A stretch of 36,795 bases of DNA from Xanthobacter autotrophicus (GTDB lineage: Bacteria > Pseudomonadota > Alphaproteobacteria > Rhizobiales > Xanthobacteraceae). Below are positions 6,829 to 13,468 of the stretch, one piece after another; position 1 is the stretch's first letter, and each line of letters opens with the position of its first letter. The stretch is taken from assembly GCF_030015065.1 (NCBI RefSeq), contig NZ_JAIVFN010000034.1, positions 1-36,795 of the forward strand. Reading direction: 5' to 3'. The position numbers were made by a program, and so were the translations under genes. The notes under the pieces are model-generated. The model was not told the origin of the DNA. It saw only the letters and a list, made by a program, of their open reading frames with translations, and made no database searches.

Positions 6829-7488
6829 ATGCCCGCGATGAAGTTCTACATGACGCCCGGCTCCTGCTCCACGGGCATCCACATCATATTGGAGGAGCTG
6901 GAGGAGATCTTCGAGGCCCATATCGTGAACCTTCCGGCGGGGGACCATTTCAAGCCGGAATACGTGGCGGTGAACCCCAAATCCACCATACCCGCTCTGG
7001 TGCGGCCGGACGGCAGCGCCCTCACGGAGGTGGTCTCCATTGCCTACTGGCTCGCGCTCAGCCGCGGACGGGGCCGGCTCTGGCCCACCGAGGCCGATGC
7101 CGCGACACGGGCGCTGGAGACCATGGTCTATGTGGTTTCCACCGTGCACGGCCAGGGCTTCGCGCGCATCTTCTCCACGCCCACCTTCGCCGCCAGCCCG
7201 TCCGACCGCGCAAAGGTGGAGACGCTGGGCCGGGACATCGTCAGCCAGGGCTTCTCCATCCTCGACCGGGCGCTCGACGGCCGCGACTATGTGGCCGATC
7301 GCTTTTCCGCCGCGGACCCCATCCTCTTCTATGTGGAATTCTGGGCGGACAAGACCGGCATGGAGCTGCCGCCCAACATCTCGGCCCACTACCGGCGCAT
7401 GCTGGCGCGGCCTGTGGTGCAGCGGGTCCTGCGTGAGGAAGGCTACAATCTCGCCCTTCTGGGCGTGACGCAAAGCCTCCCGAACTGA
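6829..7488 (+). CDS. Glutathione S-transferase-like protein
   Basis: The 219-aa product begins MPAMKFYMTPGSCSTGIHI, a thioredoxin-fold GST N-terminus whose PGSCS replaces the typical catalytic Ser/Cys region. It continues with NPKSTIPALV (the cis-Pro glutathione-binding loop) and an all-helical C-domain with FSAADPILFYVEFW. It would conjugate or reduce with glutathione; the substrate is unknown. GST-like genes recur in rhizobial and Xanthobacter-type nif regions, where an oxidative-stress role is suspected. GAGGAG is 9 bases before the ATG at 6829; a long upstream extension is unlikely because it lacks a ribosome site. Confidence 0.88.
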   Translation: MPAMKFYMTPGSCSTGIHIILEELEEIFEAHIVNLPAGDHFKPEYVAVNPKSTIPALVRPDGSALTEVVSIAYWLALSRGRGRLWPTEADAATRALETMVYVVSTVHGQGFARIFSTPTFAASPSDRAKVETLGRDIVSQGFSILDRALDGRDYVADRFSAADPILFYVEFWADKTGMELPPNISAHYRRMLARPVVQRVLREEGYNLALLGVTQSLPN

Positions 7489-7576
7489 CACGCGGGCGGC
7501 AGGCGAGAGCGCGCGCCGATCGGAGTGCGCGTTCTCTTTTTTGGTTTTGAGGACGATTCAGGCAAGGAGAGCGCAA

Positions 7577-7861
7577 ATGGCCGACATGATCGTGGTGAGC
7601 GAGGAAAACCGGGACGACCTCTCCCGCAAGGCCGGCGTGTTCCTGTATTCCGAAACCAAGCTCTGGCTTGAGGATGCGAGCGTGCACCGCACGGACGGCC
7701 CTGCCCTCATCTCCCCCGACGGGGTGGAACGCTGGTATGTGCGCGGCGCCGAGGTGACCCGGGCGGTCAAGGACTTCTTCGCGCAGAACAAATGGTCCCT
7801 GTCGAAGGGCCTGGACACCGAGGAGAAGCGCGCCCGCTTCGCTGCGCAGTTCCTGGGCTGA
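7577..7861 (+). CDS. Hypothetical 94-aa protein
   Basis: This is a 94-aa soluble protein (MADMIVVSEENRDDLSRKAG...). The middle, DGPALISPDGVERWYVRGAEVT, reads like a small beta-rich module of paired strands and is followed by a helical C-terminus. I do not know the family. AAGGAG lies 8 bases upstream of the ATG. It follows the GST-like gene by 88 bases on the same strand and precedes a GC-rich hairpin, so the two could form an operon. It has no cysteines, signal peptide or membrane segment. Confidence 0.65.
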   Translation: MADMIVVSEENRDDLSRKAGVFLYSETKLWLEDASVHRTDGPALISPDGVERWYVRGAEVTRAVKDFFAQNKWSLSKGLDTEEKRARFAAQFLG

Positions 7862-7891
7862 CGCCGCCCACCACCCCGTCAAAACGGAAAC

Positions 7892-7910
7892 GGCCGGCGC
7901 TTGGCCGGCC
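7892..7910 (+). terminator. Hairpin after the 94-aa gene
   Basis: GGCCGGC pairs with GCCGGCC across a 5-base loop and is followed by ATTTCT. It is a plausible weak terminator between convergent genes. Confidence 0.5.
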
Positions 7911-7912
7911 AT

Positions 7913-7992
7913 TTCTAGTGAACGCGCCGATCAACTTGCATCGCAAGCTGATCGGGCAACGCGTTCTCTTCCTTGAATCGCCCTCTAGGGTC
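7913..7992 (-). repeat. Intergenic palindromic repeat element, short copy
   Basis: The block from TCTAG to CTCTAGGG contains a near-perfect palindrome (7927-7939 with 7943-7955, one mismatch). In inverted orientation it matches 4653-4733 closely, sharing GAACGCGTT, GATCAGCTTGCGATGC and AATCGCCCTCTA. It lacks the GAGCAAATGG palindrome of the full copy. No coding frame is present. Confidence 0.65.
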
Positions 7993-8009
7993 GAAGCCCC
8001 TCGATGGGA

Positions 8010-8405
8010 TCAGATCAGTCCCAGCTCCAGCTGGACCTCGTCGCTCATGCGCGACTTGTCCCACGGGGGATCGAACACAAGCTTCATCTTCACGTCGGAA
8101 ACACCCGGAACGACGCCAACCGCCTCCTGCACCCAGCCCAGCATCTGGCCGGCGACCGGGCAGCCCGGAGCGGTAAGCGTCATGTCGATCTCGACAACCC
8201 CGCCATCCTTCACCTCAATGAGGTAGATCAGACCGAGATCGTAAATGTTAACCGGAATTTCAGGGTCATTCACCGTTCGCAGGGCAGCGATGATGGATTC
8301 CATCAACACCGCCTCATCTTCGCCGAATTCGTCAAAGCTCCGCACTTCACCATGGAAGATCATCGTGGTCGGAGCGGCAATGCCGTGATCACTTGGCTGA
8401 GTCAT
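8010..8405 (-). CDS. SufT-like MIP18/DUF59 Fe-S assembly protein
   Basis: This 131-aa protein is of the MIP18/DUF59 family. The signature DPEIPVNIYDLGLIY occupies residues 48-62, and TAPGCPVAG carries the conserved reactive cysteine C82. SufT-type proteins help to mature Fe-S proteins when demand is high, which fits nitrogenase synthesis. The ATG at 8405 is chosen over one at 8438 because a sigma54 promoter at 8446-8460 puts the transcription start near 8434, and GGAGG lies 10 bases upstream of 8405. It is last in a leftward set with a TPR protein and a YqeB-like protein, but has its own promoter. Confidence 0.88.
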   Translation of the reverse strand: MTQPSDHGIAAPTTMIFHGEVRSFDEFGEDEAVLMESIIAALRTVNDPEIPVNIYDLGLIYLIEVKDGGVVEIDMTLTAPGCPVAGQMLGWVQEAVGVVPGVSDVKMKLVFDPPWDKSRMSDEVQLELGLI

Positions 8406-8445
8406 TTGCCCATTGCCTCCTGCCCCCTCGTCATACATTCCATTA

Positions 8446-8460
8446 GCAAGTGCAATGCCA
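8446..8460 (-). promoter_or_regulatory. Sigma54 promoter of the SufT-like gene
   Basis: Read on the minus strand, TGGCAT-TGCAC-TTGC matches the -24/-12 consensus with correct spacing. It decides the start codon at 8405. Confidence 0.85.
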
Positions 8461-8507
8461 ACGGCAAGCCCACCCGGTGGAATGAGGCCCTGTTACGCCG
8501 GCACGCC

Positions 8508-8987
8508 TCAGTCGAGCCCCTCCGCGAGCGCCGCCACCACCGGCCACCCGACGGCGCCGGTCGGGTCGAGGACCTTCAGGGCCTCGAGCTTCTCCGCCGC
8601 CTCCTCCGGCCGGCTCTGGCGCAGATGGATGAAGGCCAGCGCCTTCAAGGTATAGAGCGCAAAGCGGCCCGGCCCATCCGGCAGGATGTCATGGGGCTCC
8701 CACCGCCGCCAGTCCAGGTCCCAGCCGGCCTGGCTCGCCGCCTCCTTCAGGCCACCCTCGGCCGCAGCTTCCGCCTCGTCGAGATTGCCCTGATAGGTAT
8801 GTATCTTATAGAGGCAGAAATAGACCGGCAGCTCGGCCGGCGCGGTGGCGAGCGCCTGGCGGAACAGCTCGTCCGCCCGCTGGCGATCGCGGCGATATGC
8901 GATGACGCCCTGCTGGAGCAGCGCGTTCACCGCGTCCGACACCTCGCCGAAATTGATGACATCCGTATTGGGCAGCAGGTCGATCAT
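8508..8987 (-). CDS. TPR-repeat protein, copy 1
   Basis: The 159-aa helical protein has TPR-like hairpins around ADELFRQALATAPAELPVYF, KIHTYQGNLDEAEAAAEGGL and FIHLRQSRPEEAAEKLEALK. It is a likely protein-protein adaptor. A longer relative at 15184-15729 shares the overall order: a TPR pair, a tryptophan-containing insert around DLDWRRWE here and PADWRDV there, then FTLKGYAYL-like and ALYTLKALAF elements. The ATG at 8987 has AAGGG upstream. It is 42 bases downstream of the YqeB-like gene and so probably co-transcribed. The partner is unknown. Confidence 0.75.
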   Translation of the reverse strand: MIDLLPNTDVINFGEVSDAVNALLQQGVIAYRRDRQRADELFRQALATAPAELPVYFCLYKIHTYQGNLDEAEAAAEGGLKEAASQAGWDLDWRRWEPHDILPDGPGRFALYTLKALAFIHLRQSRPEEAAEKLEALKVLDPTGAVGWPVVAALAEGLD

Positions 8988-9029
8988 GACATCGGCCCTT
9001 CGTTGGGGCTGGCGAAAGGCGTGAGTGAC

Positions 9030-9893
9030 TTATTTCACCAGATAGGGATGGGACGGAACGTCGGTGGTCCGCGCGCTGCGGAAGGACAGCGCCCGGCTCA
9101 CCGCCTTGGCGATGACAAGGGCCCGGGCGTCGAGCCCGGTCCACTCGGCGCCGCGACCGCGCGGGTCGATTTCGAGGAGCTTCACGCCGGCGGGCACTTC
9201 CGTTCCGTCGCGCACGACGCCACGCACGATGCCGTCGAACGGAGCACGGACCGACTCCCCGCCGAGATAGCCGATGTGGAAATCCTTGAACACGCGCGCC
9301 CCGATCTCGATGGCGCTATGCCAGCGGCCCGCCACCGCGGACCGCACGAAGCGGTCGGAGGCAGCCGTCCCGAGCGGACGGGCGATGCCGTCCGGCGCGT
9401 CGGTGGGGCCGTGCTGGATGATCTGCCCTTCCTTGCCGGGGCGCGTCTCGATCGCAAGGTCGCAATTGGCGCCGCCGCTGAAGCCGGGCCCGAGCCCGAT
9501 GGTGAGCTGGGCCAGGCGGCGCAGGTCCGGCGTGACCTGATACTTGTTCATGCGGGCATCCACGAGCAGGTCGATGGTGCCGAGGACGATGAGGTCCAGA
9601 AGCCCCAGGCTGGTGACCAGCACCTCATTGCGTGACAGGCCTTCACGGATCTTGACCCCGGTGTCCGCGCGCGCCGCCTTCACGCCATCGACGCTCACAT
9701 CGTCCTCATAGAGGGCGTCGTGAAACGCCATCTTCCGCCGGATGACCGGCGGCATGGGATCGTGCGAGAGGACGACACTGTAGCCGCCCCGATGGAGTTC
9801 GACCGCGACGGCCGAGGCGATCTCGTTGGTGCCGAGAATCGTTGCGAAAGCGCGGCGCACGCGCGTTCGGCCCTGCTGTTGCAAATCGCTCAT
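9030..9893 (-). CDS. YqeB/EF2563-like molybdo-enzyme maturation protein
   Basis: This 287-aa protein resembles the EF2563/YqeB family, known as an accessory factor of selenium-dependent molybdenum hydroxylases. The signature stretch is IGLGPGFSGGANCDLAIET, followed by GYLGGESVRAPFDGIVRG and a biotinyl-like C-terminal barrel. The N-terminus has a Rossmann-like GTNEIASAVAVELHRGGYSVV. No molybdenum hydroxylase gene is in the window, so a role in Mo supply to FeMo-co is tempting but is inference. Two ATGs are possible (9893 and 9911), neither with a strong ribosome site. A weak -24/-12 box precedes it and a NifA site lies about 100 bases further upstream. Confidence 0.75.
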   Translation of the reverse strand: MSDLQQQGRTRVRRAFATILGTNEIASAVAVELHRGGYSVVLSHDPMPPVIRRKMAFHDALYEDDVSVDGVKAARADTGVKIREGLSRNEVLVTSLGLLDLIVLGTIDLLVDARMNKYQVTPDLRRLAQLTIGLGPGFSGGANCDLAIETRPGKEGQIIQHGPTDAPDGIARPLGTAASDRFVRSAVAGRWHSAIEIGARVFKDFHIGYLGGESVRAPFDGIVRGVVRDGTEVPAGVKLLEIDPRGRGAEWTGLDARALVIAKAVSRALSFRSARTTDVPSHPYLVK

Positions 9894-9928
9894 AACCGGT
9901 CTCGTTTCCATGGGGCGACACTTCGAAA

Positions 9929-9943
9929 GCAAGAGCCGGGCCG
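9929..9943 (-). promoter_or_regulatory. Candidate sigma54 promoter of the YqeB-like gene
   Basis: The minus strand reads CGGCCC-GGCTC-TTGC: a good -12 and a partial -24 with exact spacing. The NifA site at 10047-10062 is at the typical distance of about 110 bases. Confidence 0.5.
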
Positions 9944-10046
9944 CTTGGAACAAGTGCAGGGTGCCCCCCAACACCCCCGCGAGGACGCCGTGCCTCCCCG
10001 AAGGATCCCACGCAAGGCGCATTGTGCAGCAAGCGGGACAGCAGGC

Positions 10047-10062
10047 TGTCGCGTTTACGACA
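10047..10062. promoter_or_regulatory. NifA site shared by divergent promoters
   Basis: TGT-N10-ACA lies 42 bases before the bolA -24 box and about 105 bases before the candidate promoter of the YqeB-like gene, so one site may serve both. Confidence 0.7.
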
Positions 10063-10103
10063 GGGCGCGCGTCCTGCAGGACCAGAGCGCCGCCCGCCCC
10101 ACT

Positions 10104-10118
10104 TGGTTTCGACCTTGC
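10104..10118 (+). promoter_or_regulatory. Sigma54 promoter of bolA-grxD
   Basis: TGGTTT-CGACC-TTGC has a perfect -12, an invariant GG at -24 and exact spacing. It lies 32 bases upstream of the bolA ATG. Confidence 0.75.
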
Positions 10119-10149
10119 ATGGGGACGCGCGACAGAAGGAGACAATGCA

Positions 10150-10383
10150 ATGGCCATGGCCGCAGAGGAAATCGAACGCCTCGTGAAGGAGGCCCTTCCG
10201 GACTCGCAGGTGGTGATCATCGACCTTGCCGGCGACGGCGACCACTACGCCGCGCGGATCACCTCGGAAGCGTTCCGGGGCAAGAGCCGGGTGCAGCAGC
10301 ACCAGATGGTCTATGCCGCGCTCCAGGGCCACATGGGCGGCACGCTCCATGCCCTGAAGCTCGAAACCCTCGCCCCGAAATAG
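10150..10383 (+). CDS. bolA: BolA family protein
   Basis: This 77-aa BolA-fold protein has the class II-like pattern: helix ALPDSQVVIIDLAGDGDHYAA, then FRGKSRVQQHQMVYAAL with the conserved histidine that co-ligates a [2Fe-2S] cluster with a monothiol glutaredoxin. It pairs naturally with the Grx4 gene 79 bases downstream; BolA-Grx4 heterodimers handle Fe-S clusters and iron sensing. A sigma54 promoter and NifA site precede it, so this pair looks dedicated to nitrogen fixation. AAGGAG before the ATG at 10150 sets the start; a nearby ATG at 10145 is out of frame. Confidence 0.9.
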   Translation: MAMAAEEIERLVKEALPDSQVVIIDLAGDGDHYAARITSEAFRGKSRVQQHQMVYAALQGHMGGTLHALKLETLAPK

Positions 10384-10462
10384 GGCGCCTGAAGCGGATG
10401 CCAGCGCCGCCGGCGGCCGCCAGTCGTTTTGTTGAAATCTTCTTCACAGCGGAGTTCTTGCC

Positions 10463-10795
10463 ATGGCCAATTCTGCCGATCGCATCCAGGACATCATTTC
10501 CTCGAGCGACGTGGTTCTTTTCATGAAAGGCGTGCCCGCCGCGCCGCAGTGCGGCTTTTCCGCCGCCGTGGTGCAGGTGCTCGCGCAGGTGGGGGTGCCC
10601 TATCGCGCGGTCGACGTGCTGCAGGATCCCTTCGTGCGCGAGGGCATCAAGGCCTTCTCCAACTGGCCGACCATTCCCCAGCTCTACATCAAGGGTGAGT
10701 TTGTCGGCGGCTGCGACATCGTGCGCGAGATGTTCCAGGCCGGCGAACTGACCGCCCTGCTCGCCGACAAGGGCGTGACCGCGCCCGCCTCCTGA
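10463..10795 (+). CDS. grxD: Monothiol glutaredoxin Grx4 (CGFS type)
   Basis: This 110-aa protein is a CGFS monothiol glutaredoxin with the active site CGFS at C30-S33, preceded by the MKGVPAAPQ motif. Family glutathione-binding elements [19 protein letters not shown] follow. Such proteins bind a glutathione-ligated [2Fe-2S] cluster as homodimers, or with BolA, and pass it to A-type carriers. Placement after bolA under a NifA-type promoter implies a nitrogen-fixation-induced Fe-S delivery module. GGAG lies upstream of the ATG. Length and motifs are standard. A large hairpin at 10837-10870 closes the transcript. Confidence 0.93.
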   Translation: MANSADRIQDIISSSDVVLFMKGVPAAPQCGFSAAVVQVLAQVGVPYRAVDVLQDPFVREGIKAFSNWPTIPQLYIKGEFVGGCDIVREMFQAGELTALLADKGVTAPAS

Positions 10796-10836
10796 ACCCG
10801 GCGCAAGCGCCCCTCTTCGCACCACGACGTCGTCCC

Positions 10837-10870
10837 GACGGCCCGTCCGCAATCCCGCGGGCGGGCCGTC
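10837..10870 (+). terminator. Hairpin after grxD
   Basis: GACGGCCCG and CGGGCCGTC form the outer stem, continued by CCGC/GCGG after one mismatch, around a 6-base loop. No U-run follows. Confidence 0.6.
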
Positions 10871-11009
10871 GACCATTGATAGCTCTCCAATGAGCCGGAC
10901 CGCCATGCACCGGCACGGACGGCGTCGCAGACCGCTTTTCGGGGCACGCCAGAACACCGCGCGCCGGAGCGGGCGGTGTTTGAGCATTCGCAATGCTTCG
11001 GAAAGCAGT

Positions 11010-11042
11010 CCACCTCGCGCGAGGCTTCATCGCGCGAGGTGG
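11010..11042. terminator. 13-bp perfect hairpin between convergent genes
   Basis: CCACCTCGCGCGA pairs with TCGCGCGAGGTGG across a 7-base loop. It could stop transcription from either side (grxD or the 74-aa gene). The rest of the 307-base gap holds nothing that I recognise. Confidence 0.5.
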
Positions 11043-11102
11043 AAGCTACGTATTCGCCCGGATTGCGCCGGACTCTTCGGGCGGCTTCAATAGCCCGACC
11101 AA

Positions 11103-11327
11103 TCAAGCCGCCTTGGCGGTCGCTTCCGTCTTGAACGCGTCCACGGCGGCGCGCGTGAGGCGGAAGACGCCACGGCCACCGGCCAGCGCCTGGTAGCTGT
11201 CGGCGGCCTGATAGGAGAGGAAGTTGAACCAATCCTGGGGGTCGAGCCCCGCGGGACGCTCGCTGATTTCCACGATCGTGCCGTTGGGAGCAAACCGGGC
11301 GTGAATGATAACCGTTTCCGCGTCCAT
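11103..11327 (-). CDS. Hypothetical 74-aa protein
   Basis: This small protein starts MDAETVIIHARFAPNGTIVEI at 11327 with GGAG upstream. An N-terminal beta hairpin (VIIHARFAPNGTIVEISERP) and a helical middle (DPQDWFNFLSYQAADSYQAL) are followed by a basic helix. I do not recognise the family. No cysteine or membrane segment is present. It lies 222 bases downstream of the ferredoxin-like gene with hairpins between, so separate transcription is likely; a convincing sigma54 box was not seen. Confidence 0.6.
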   Translation of the reverse strand: MDAETVIIHARFAPNGTIVEISERPAGLDPQDWFNFLSYQAADSYQALAGGRGVFRLTRAAVDAFKTEATAKAA

Positions 11328-11451
11328 CGTGCTTCTCCACTTTGACCTCGTCGCGAATCGGCAGATCCCCATCCCCTCTTCGCGACGAACCTAAAAAACG
11401 AAAAACTCTACCGGCGGCAGGACCTATCCCTGCCAGTCCGGCATCTTGCCC

Positions 11452-11490
11452 ATCCGCCTTGCCGTGCCAGCGGCAGGGCGGATTTTCTTT
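11452..11490 (+). terminator. Hairpin with T-tract
   Basis: Arms 11452-11463 and 11472-11483 form a 12-bp stem with one G-U pair, followed by TTTCTTT. The orientation is plus, although no plus-strand gene immediately precedes it. Confidence 0.45.
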
Positions 11491-11513
11491 GTCCCGCCCA
11501 TGGACGGGATGAG

Positions 11514-11537
11514 ACGCCCCGCAACCCGGCGGGGCGT
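11514..11537. terminator. Hairpin downstream of the ferredoxin-like gene
   Basis: ACGCCCCGC pairs with GCGGGGCGT around a 6-base loop, 13 bases past the stop codon at 11550. CCCTTTT follows on the plus strand. Confidence 0.6.
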
Positions 11538-11549
11538 CCCTTTTGTCGA

Positions 11550-11864
11550 TCAGAGGCCGGAGAACTCGCCGAGGAGTTCCACCGTCACGTTCTCGGTGCC
11601 CAGCACCGTGATGTATTTCGCAAGGCGCGACTTCGAGCCAACGCCCACGATCGCGTCGAGCTGCTCGTTCTCTTCACGCGTGGTCTTGGAAAGACCCTTG
11701 CGGCCCTCCTGGATGAAGACGTGGGACGCGCTGCCGTCCTTGTCGGTCTTCTGCCGCTCGGCGAGGCCGGGCTCGACGGTGATGAGTGCTTCGAGGAGGT
11801 TCGTCCCTTCCGCAACCTCGATGGTCTTTCCGGTGGGCAGAACCTTCAGCGTAACCGTGGACAT
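11550..11864 (-). CDS. Ferredoxin-like protein lacking all cluster cysteines
   Basis: The 104-aa protein reads like a plant/adrenodoxin-type [2Fe-2S] ferredoxin: VLPTGKTIEVAEGTNLLEAL is the beta-grasp start and VFIQEGRKGLSKTTREENEQLD matches the region after the cluster loop, followed by VGSKSRLAKYITV where SRLACQ is normal. There is no cysteine anywhere. The cluster loop is EPGLAERQKTDKDGSASHV and the last ligand is Lys, so no classic cluster can bind. The ATG at 11864 has AGGAG 7 bases upstream. It ends the sigma54 operon that starts at 13386, directly after the DegT-fold gene. Confidence 0.75.
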   Translation of the reverse strand: MSTVTLKVLPTGKTIEVAEGTNLLEALITVEPGLAERQKTDKDGSASHVFIQEGRKGLSKTTREENEQLDAIVGVGSKSRLAKYITVLGTENVTVELLGEFSGL

Positions 11865-11917
11865 CAACAACTCCTGTCGTTTCAGCTTTTGTGGTTGGGG
11901 TGCGATATTGTTAGCCT

Positions 11918-13123
11918 TCAGTAGATGGCGGCGCCCGCCCCTACGTTGATCGAGGCATCCTTCATCGTTGCGACGATGAACTCGATTTCTCCCTCGGCGA
12001 GATGCGTGTGGAACGGCAGGGCGATCGCCCGGTCGGCCACTTTTTCAGTCACCAGGAAATCCCCACGGCGATAGCCGAGGTCAAAATAATGGCGCTGCAG
12101 ATGCAGCGGCGCGCTGTAGGCGGCCGACTCAACCTTCTCCACCTTCAGGTCGTCCACGATGGCATCGCGGCTCGACTTGGAAAAGCGGGTACCCAGATGC
12201 ACCACGTAGAGAAACCAGTTCACCTCTGTCACGTCCGGGCCGATGAAGGGATCCTTGATCCCCTCGAAGGACTGGACGTACTTGAGGTAGAGGTGCTCGA
12301 CCGTGCGCCGCTGCTCGAGAATTTCCTCAAGCCGCCTCAATTGGGTCAGGCCGAGCGCCGCGGTCACGTCGCTCATGGCCCCCTGGTAGGGTGCGCTCAT
12401 GGAGACCACCACCGACGAGCGCTCATCCAGGCGATGGGAGCGGAAGCGCCGCAACGCCACGGCCACGTCGATGTCGTCGGTCACCACCATGCCGCCTTCG
12501 CCGCACACGATGGGGAAGGGCTGTGAGAAATCGAACACGGCTGTGTCGCCGAACGACCCAACGAGCCCGCCCTTGTAGCGCGAGCCGATGGCCTCGGTGG
12601 AATCCTCGATGAGCGGCAGGCGGTGCGCCCGCGCCAGGTCCTGGAACGCGGTCCACGGCGCGGGATGCCCGTTGGTGTTGCCCGCGACGATGGCCTTGGT
12701 CTTCTCGGTGATCTTCGCGACCACCTTGTCCGGAACCAGCGTTCCGGCCCAGTAGTCGATATCGGCGAAGACCGGCCGCGCACCGGACAGGCTGACCGCG
12801 TGAACGGTCTCACGGAAGGAATAAGGCGAGCAGATCACCTCGTCGCCCGGCCCGACGCCATAGGCCTTGAGGGCATAGAGCAGCCCCAGCGTGCCGCTCG
12901 GCACCGCAACCGCATATTTACGGCCCAGATAGCCCGCAAACTCCGCCTCGAAGGCCTCCGCCAGCGGCCCGCTCGACAGGCGGGGCGCCTGCATCGCCTC
13001 GGCCACGGCCTGAAGCTCGATCACCGTGATGTCGGGGTCCGACAGCAAGATGGACGTGGCCTCGCCTTCGTCGCCGTCCTCCGCCGGAAAATCGGCGTCG
13101 TCGATGAGATCCATGTCGCTCAT
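11918..13123 (-). CDS. DegT/DnrJ/EryC1 aminotransferase-fold protein without catalytic lysine
   Basis: This 401-aa protein has the DegT sugar-aminotransferase fold. SGTLGLLYALKAYGVGPGDEV is the PLP phosphate region, LIEDSTEAIGSRYKG carries the PLP-contacting Asp, and VVHLG and LPFHTHL lie near the end. The Schiff-base lysine of the usual FSFHxxKNxxxGEGG motif is missing: the sequence is FDFSQPFPIVCGEGG, with Phe203 in place of Lys. A normal transamination is therefore unlikely. The first 30 residues are acidic. The ATG at 13123 overlaps the preceding gene's stop (TGATG), indicating translational coupling. Nothing nearby suggests sugar biosynthesis. Confidence 0.85.
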   Translation of the reverse strand: MSDMDLIDDADFPAEDGDEGEATSILLSDPDITVIELQAVAEAMQAPRLSSGPLAEAFEAEFAGYLGRKYAVAVPSGTLGLLYALKAYGVGPGDEVICSPYSFRETVHAVSLSGARPVFADIDYWAGTLVPDKVVAKITEKTKAIVAGNTNGHPAPWTAFQDLARAHRLPLIEDSTEAIGSRYKGGLVGSFGDTAVFDFSQPFPIVCGEGGMVVTDDIDVAVALRRFRSHRLDERSSVVVSMSAPYQGAMSDVTAALGLTQLRRLEEILEQRRTVEHLYLKYVQSFEGIKDPFIGPDVTEVNWFLYVVHLGTRFSKSSRDAIVDDLKVEKVESAAYSAPLHLQRHYFDLGYRRGDFLVTEKVADRAIALPFHTHLAEGEIEFIVATMKDASINVGAGAAIY

Positions 13124-13386
13124 CACGCGCTCCGCCGGGCGAGAATGACACCGGTGGCGCGCGTGGGATCCAGCGTGATGTGCGCGCAATGGTCGGCGGT
13201 GTCGAGCAGATGGACGTCGAATTGGGAATAGGTGCGGAATGGCGCTTCCGTGACATCGGACGCGTCGCACTGGGTCCACGACAGGGCCGGAAACCGGCGA
13301 CGCAGCTCGGCGAAGACCGGCGTGGACGTATCCTCGGCGGTGAGCACCTTCTCGATCTCCGTGAGGTCGCTGTCGCTCAGGGCCAT
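13123..13386 (-). CDS. Small nif-operon protein (87 aa, possibly DUF6129)
   Basis: An 87-aa protein starts MALSDSDLTEIEKVLTAED at 13386. Helix-rich at first, it then shows LRRRFPALSWTQCDASDV and a C-terminal HLLDTADHCAHITLDPTRATGVILA, which ends like a small ligand-binding or ferredoxin-like fold. It resembles a short family seen in other nif clusters (I recall the name DUF6129, but cannot check it). It is the first gene after a strong -24/-12 promoter and overlaps the DegT-fold gene by one base. The two cysteines and a nearby His are not in a known metal motif. Confidence 0.65.
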   Translation of the reverse strand: MALSDSDLTEIEKVLTAEDTSTPVFAELRRRFPALSWTQCDASDVTEAPFRTYSQFDVHLLDTADHCAHITLDPTRATGVILARRSA

Positions 13387-13453
13387 AACCTTACTCTCCC
13401 TTGCCGAAGATGAGACACGTCCGCGTCTTCTGTCGCGGGCCAAGGAGCCCCAT

Positions 13454-13468
13454 GCAGGATCATTGCCA
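13454..13468 (-). promoter_or_regulatory. Sigma54 promoter of the 87-aa/DegT/ferredoxin-like operon
   Basis: On the minus strand TGGCAA-TGATC-CTGC fits -24/-12 with exact spacing, 68 bases before the ATG at 13386. The -24 segment is duplicated 16 bases upstream at 13474-13486. Confidence 0.82.
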
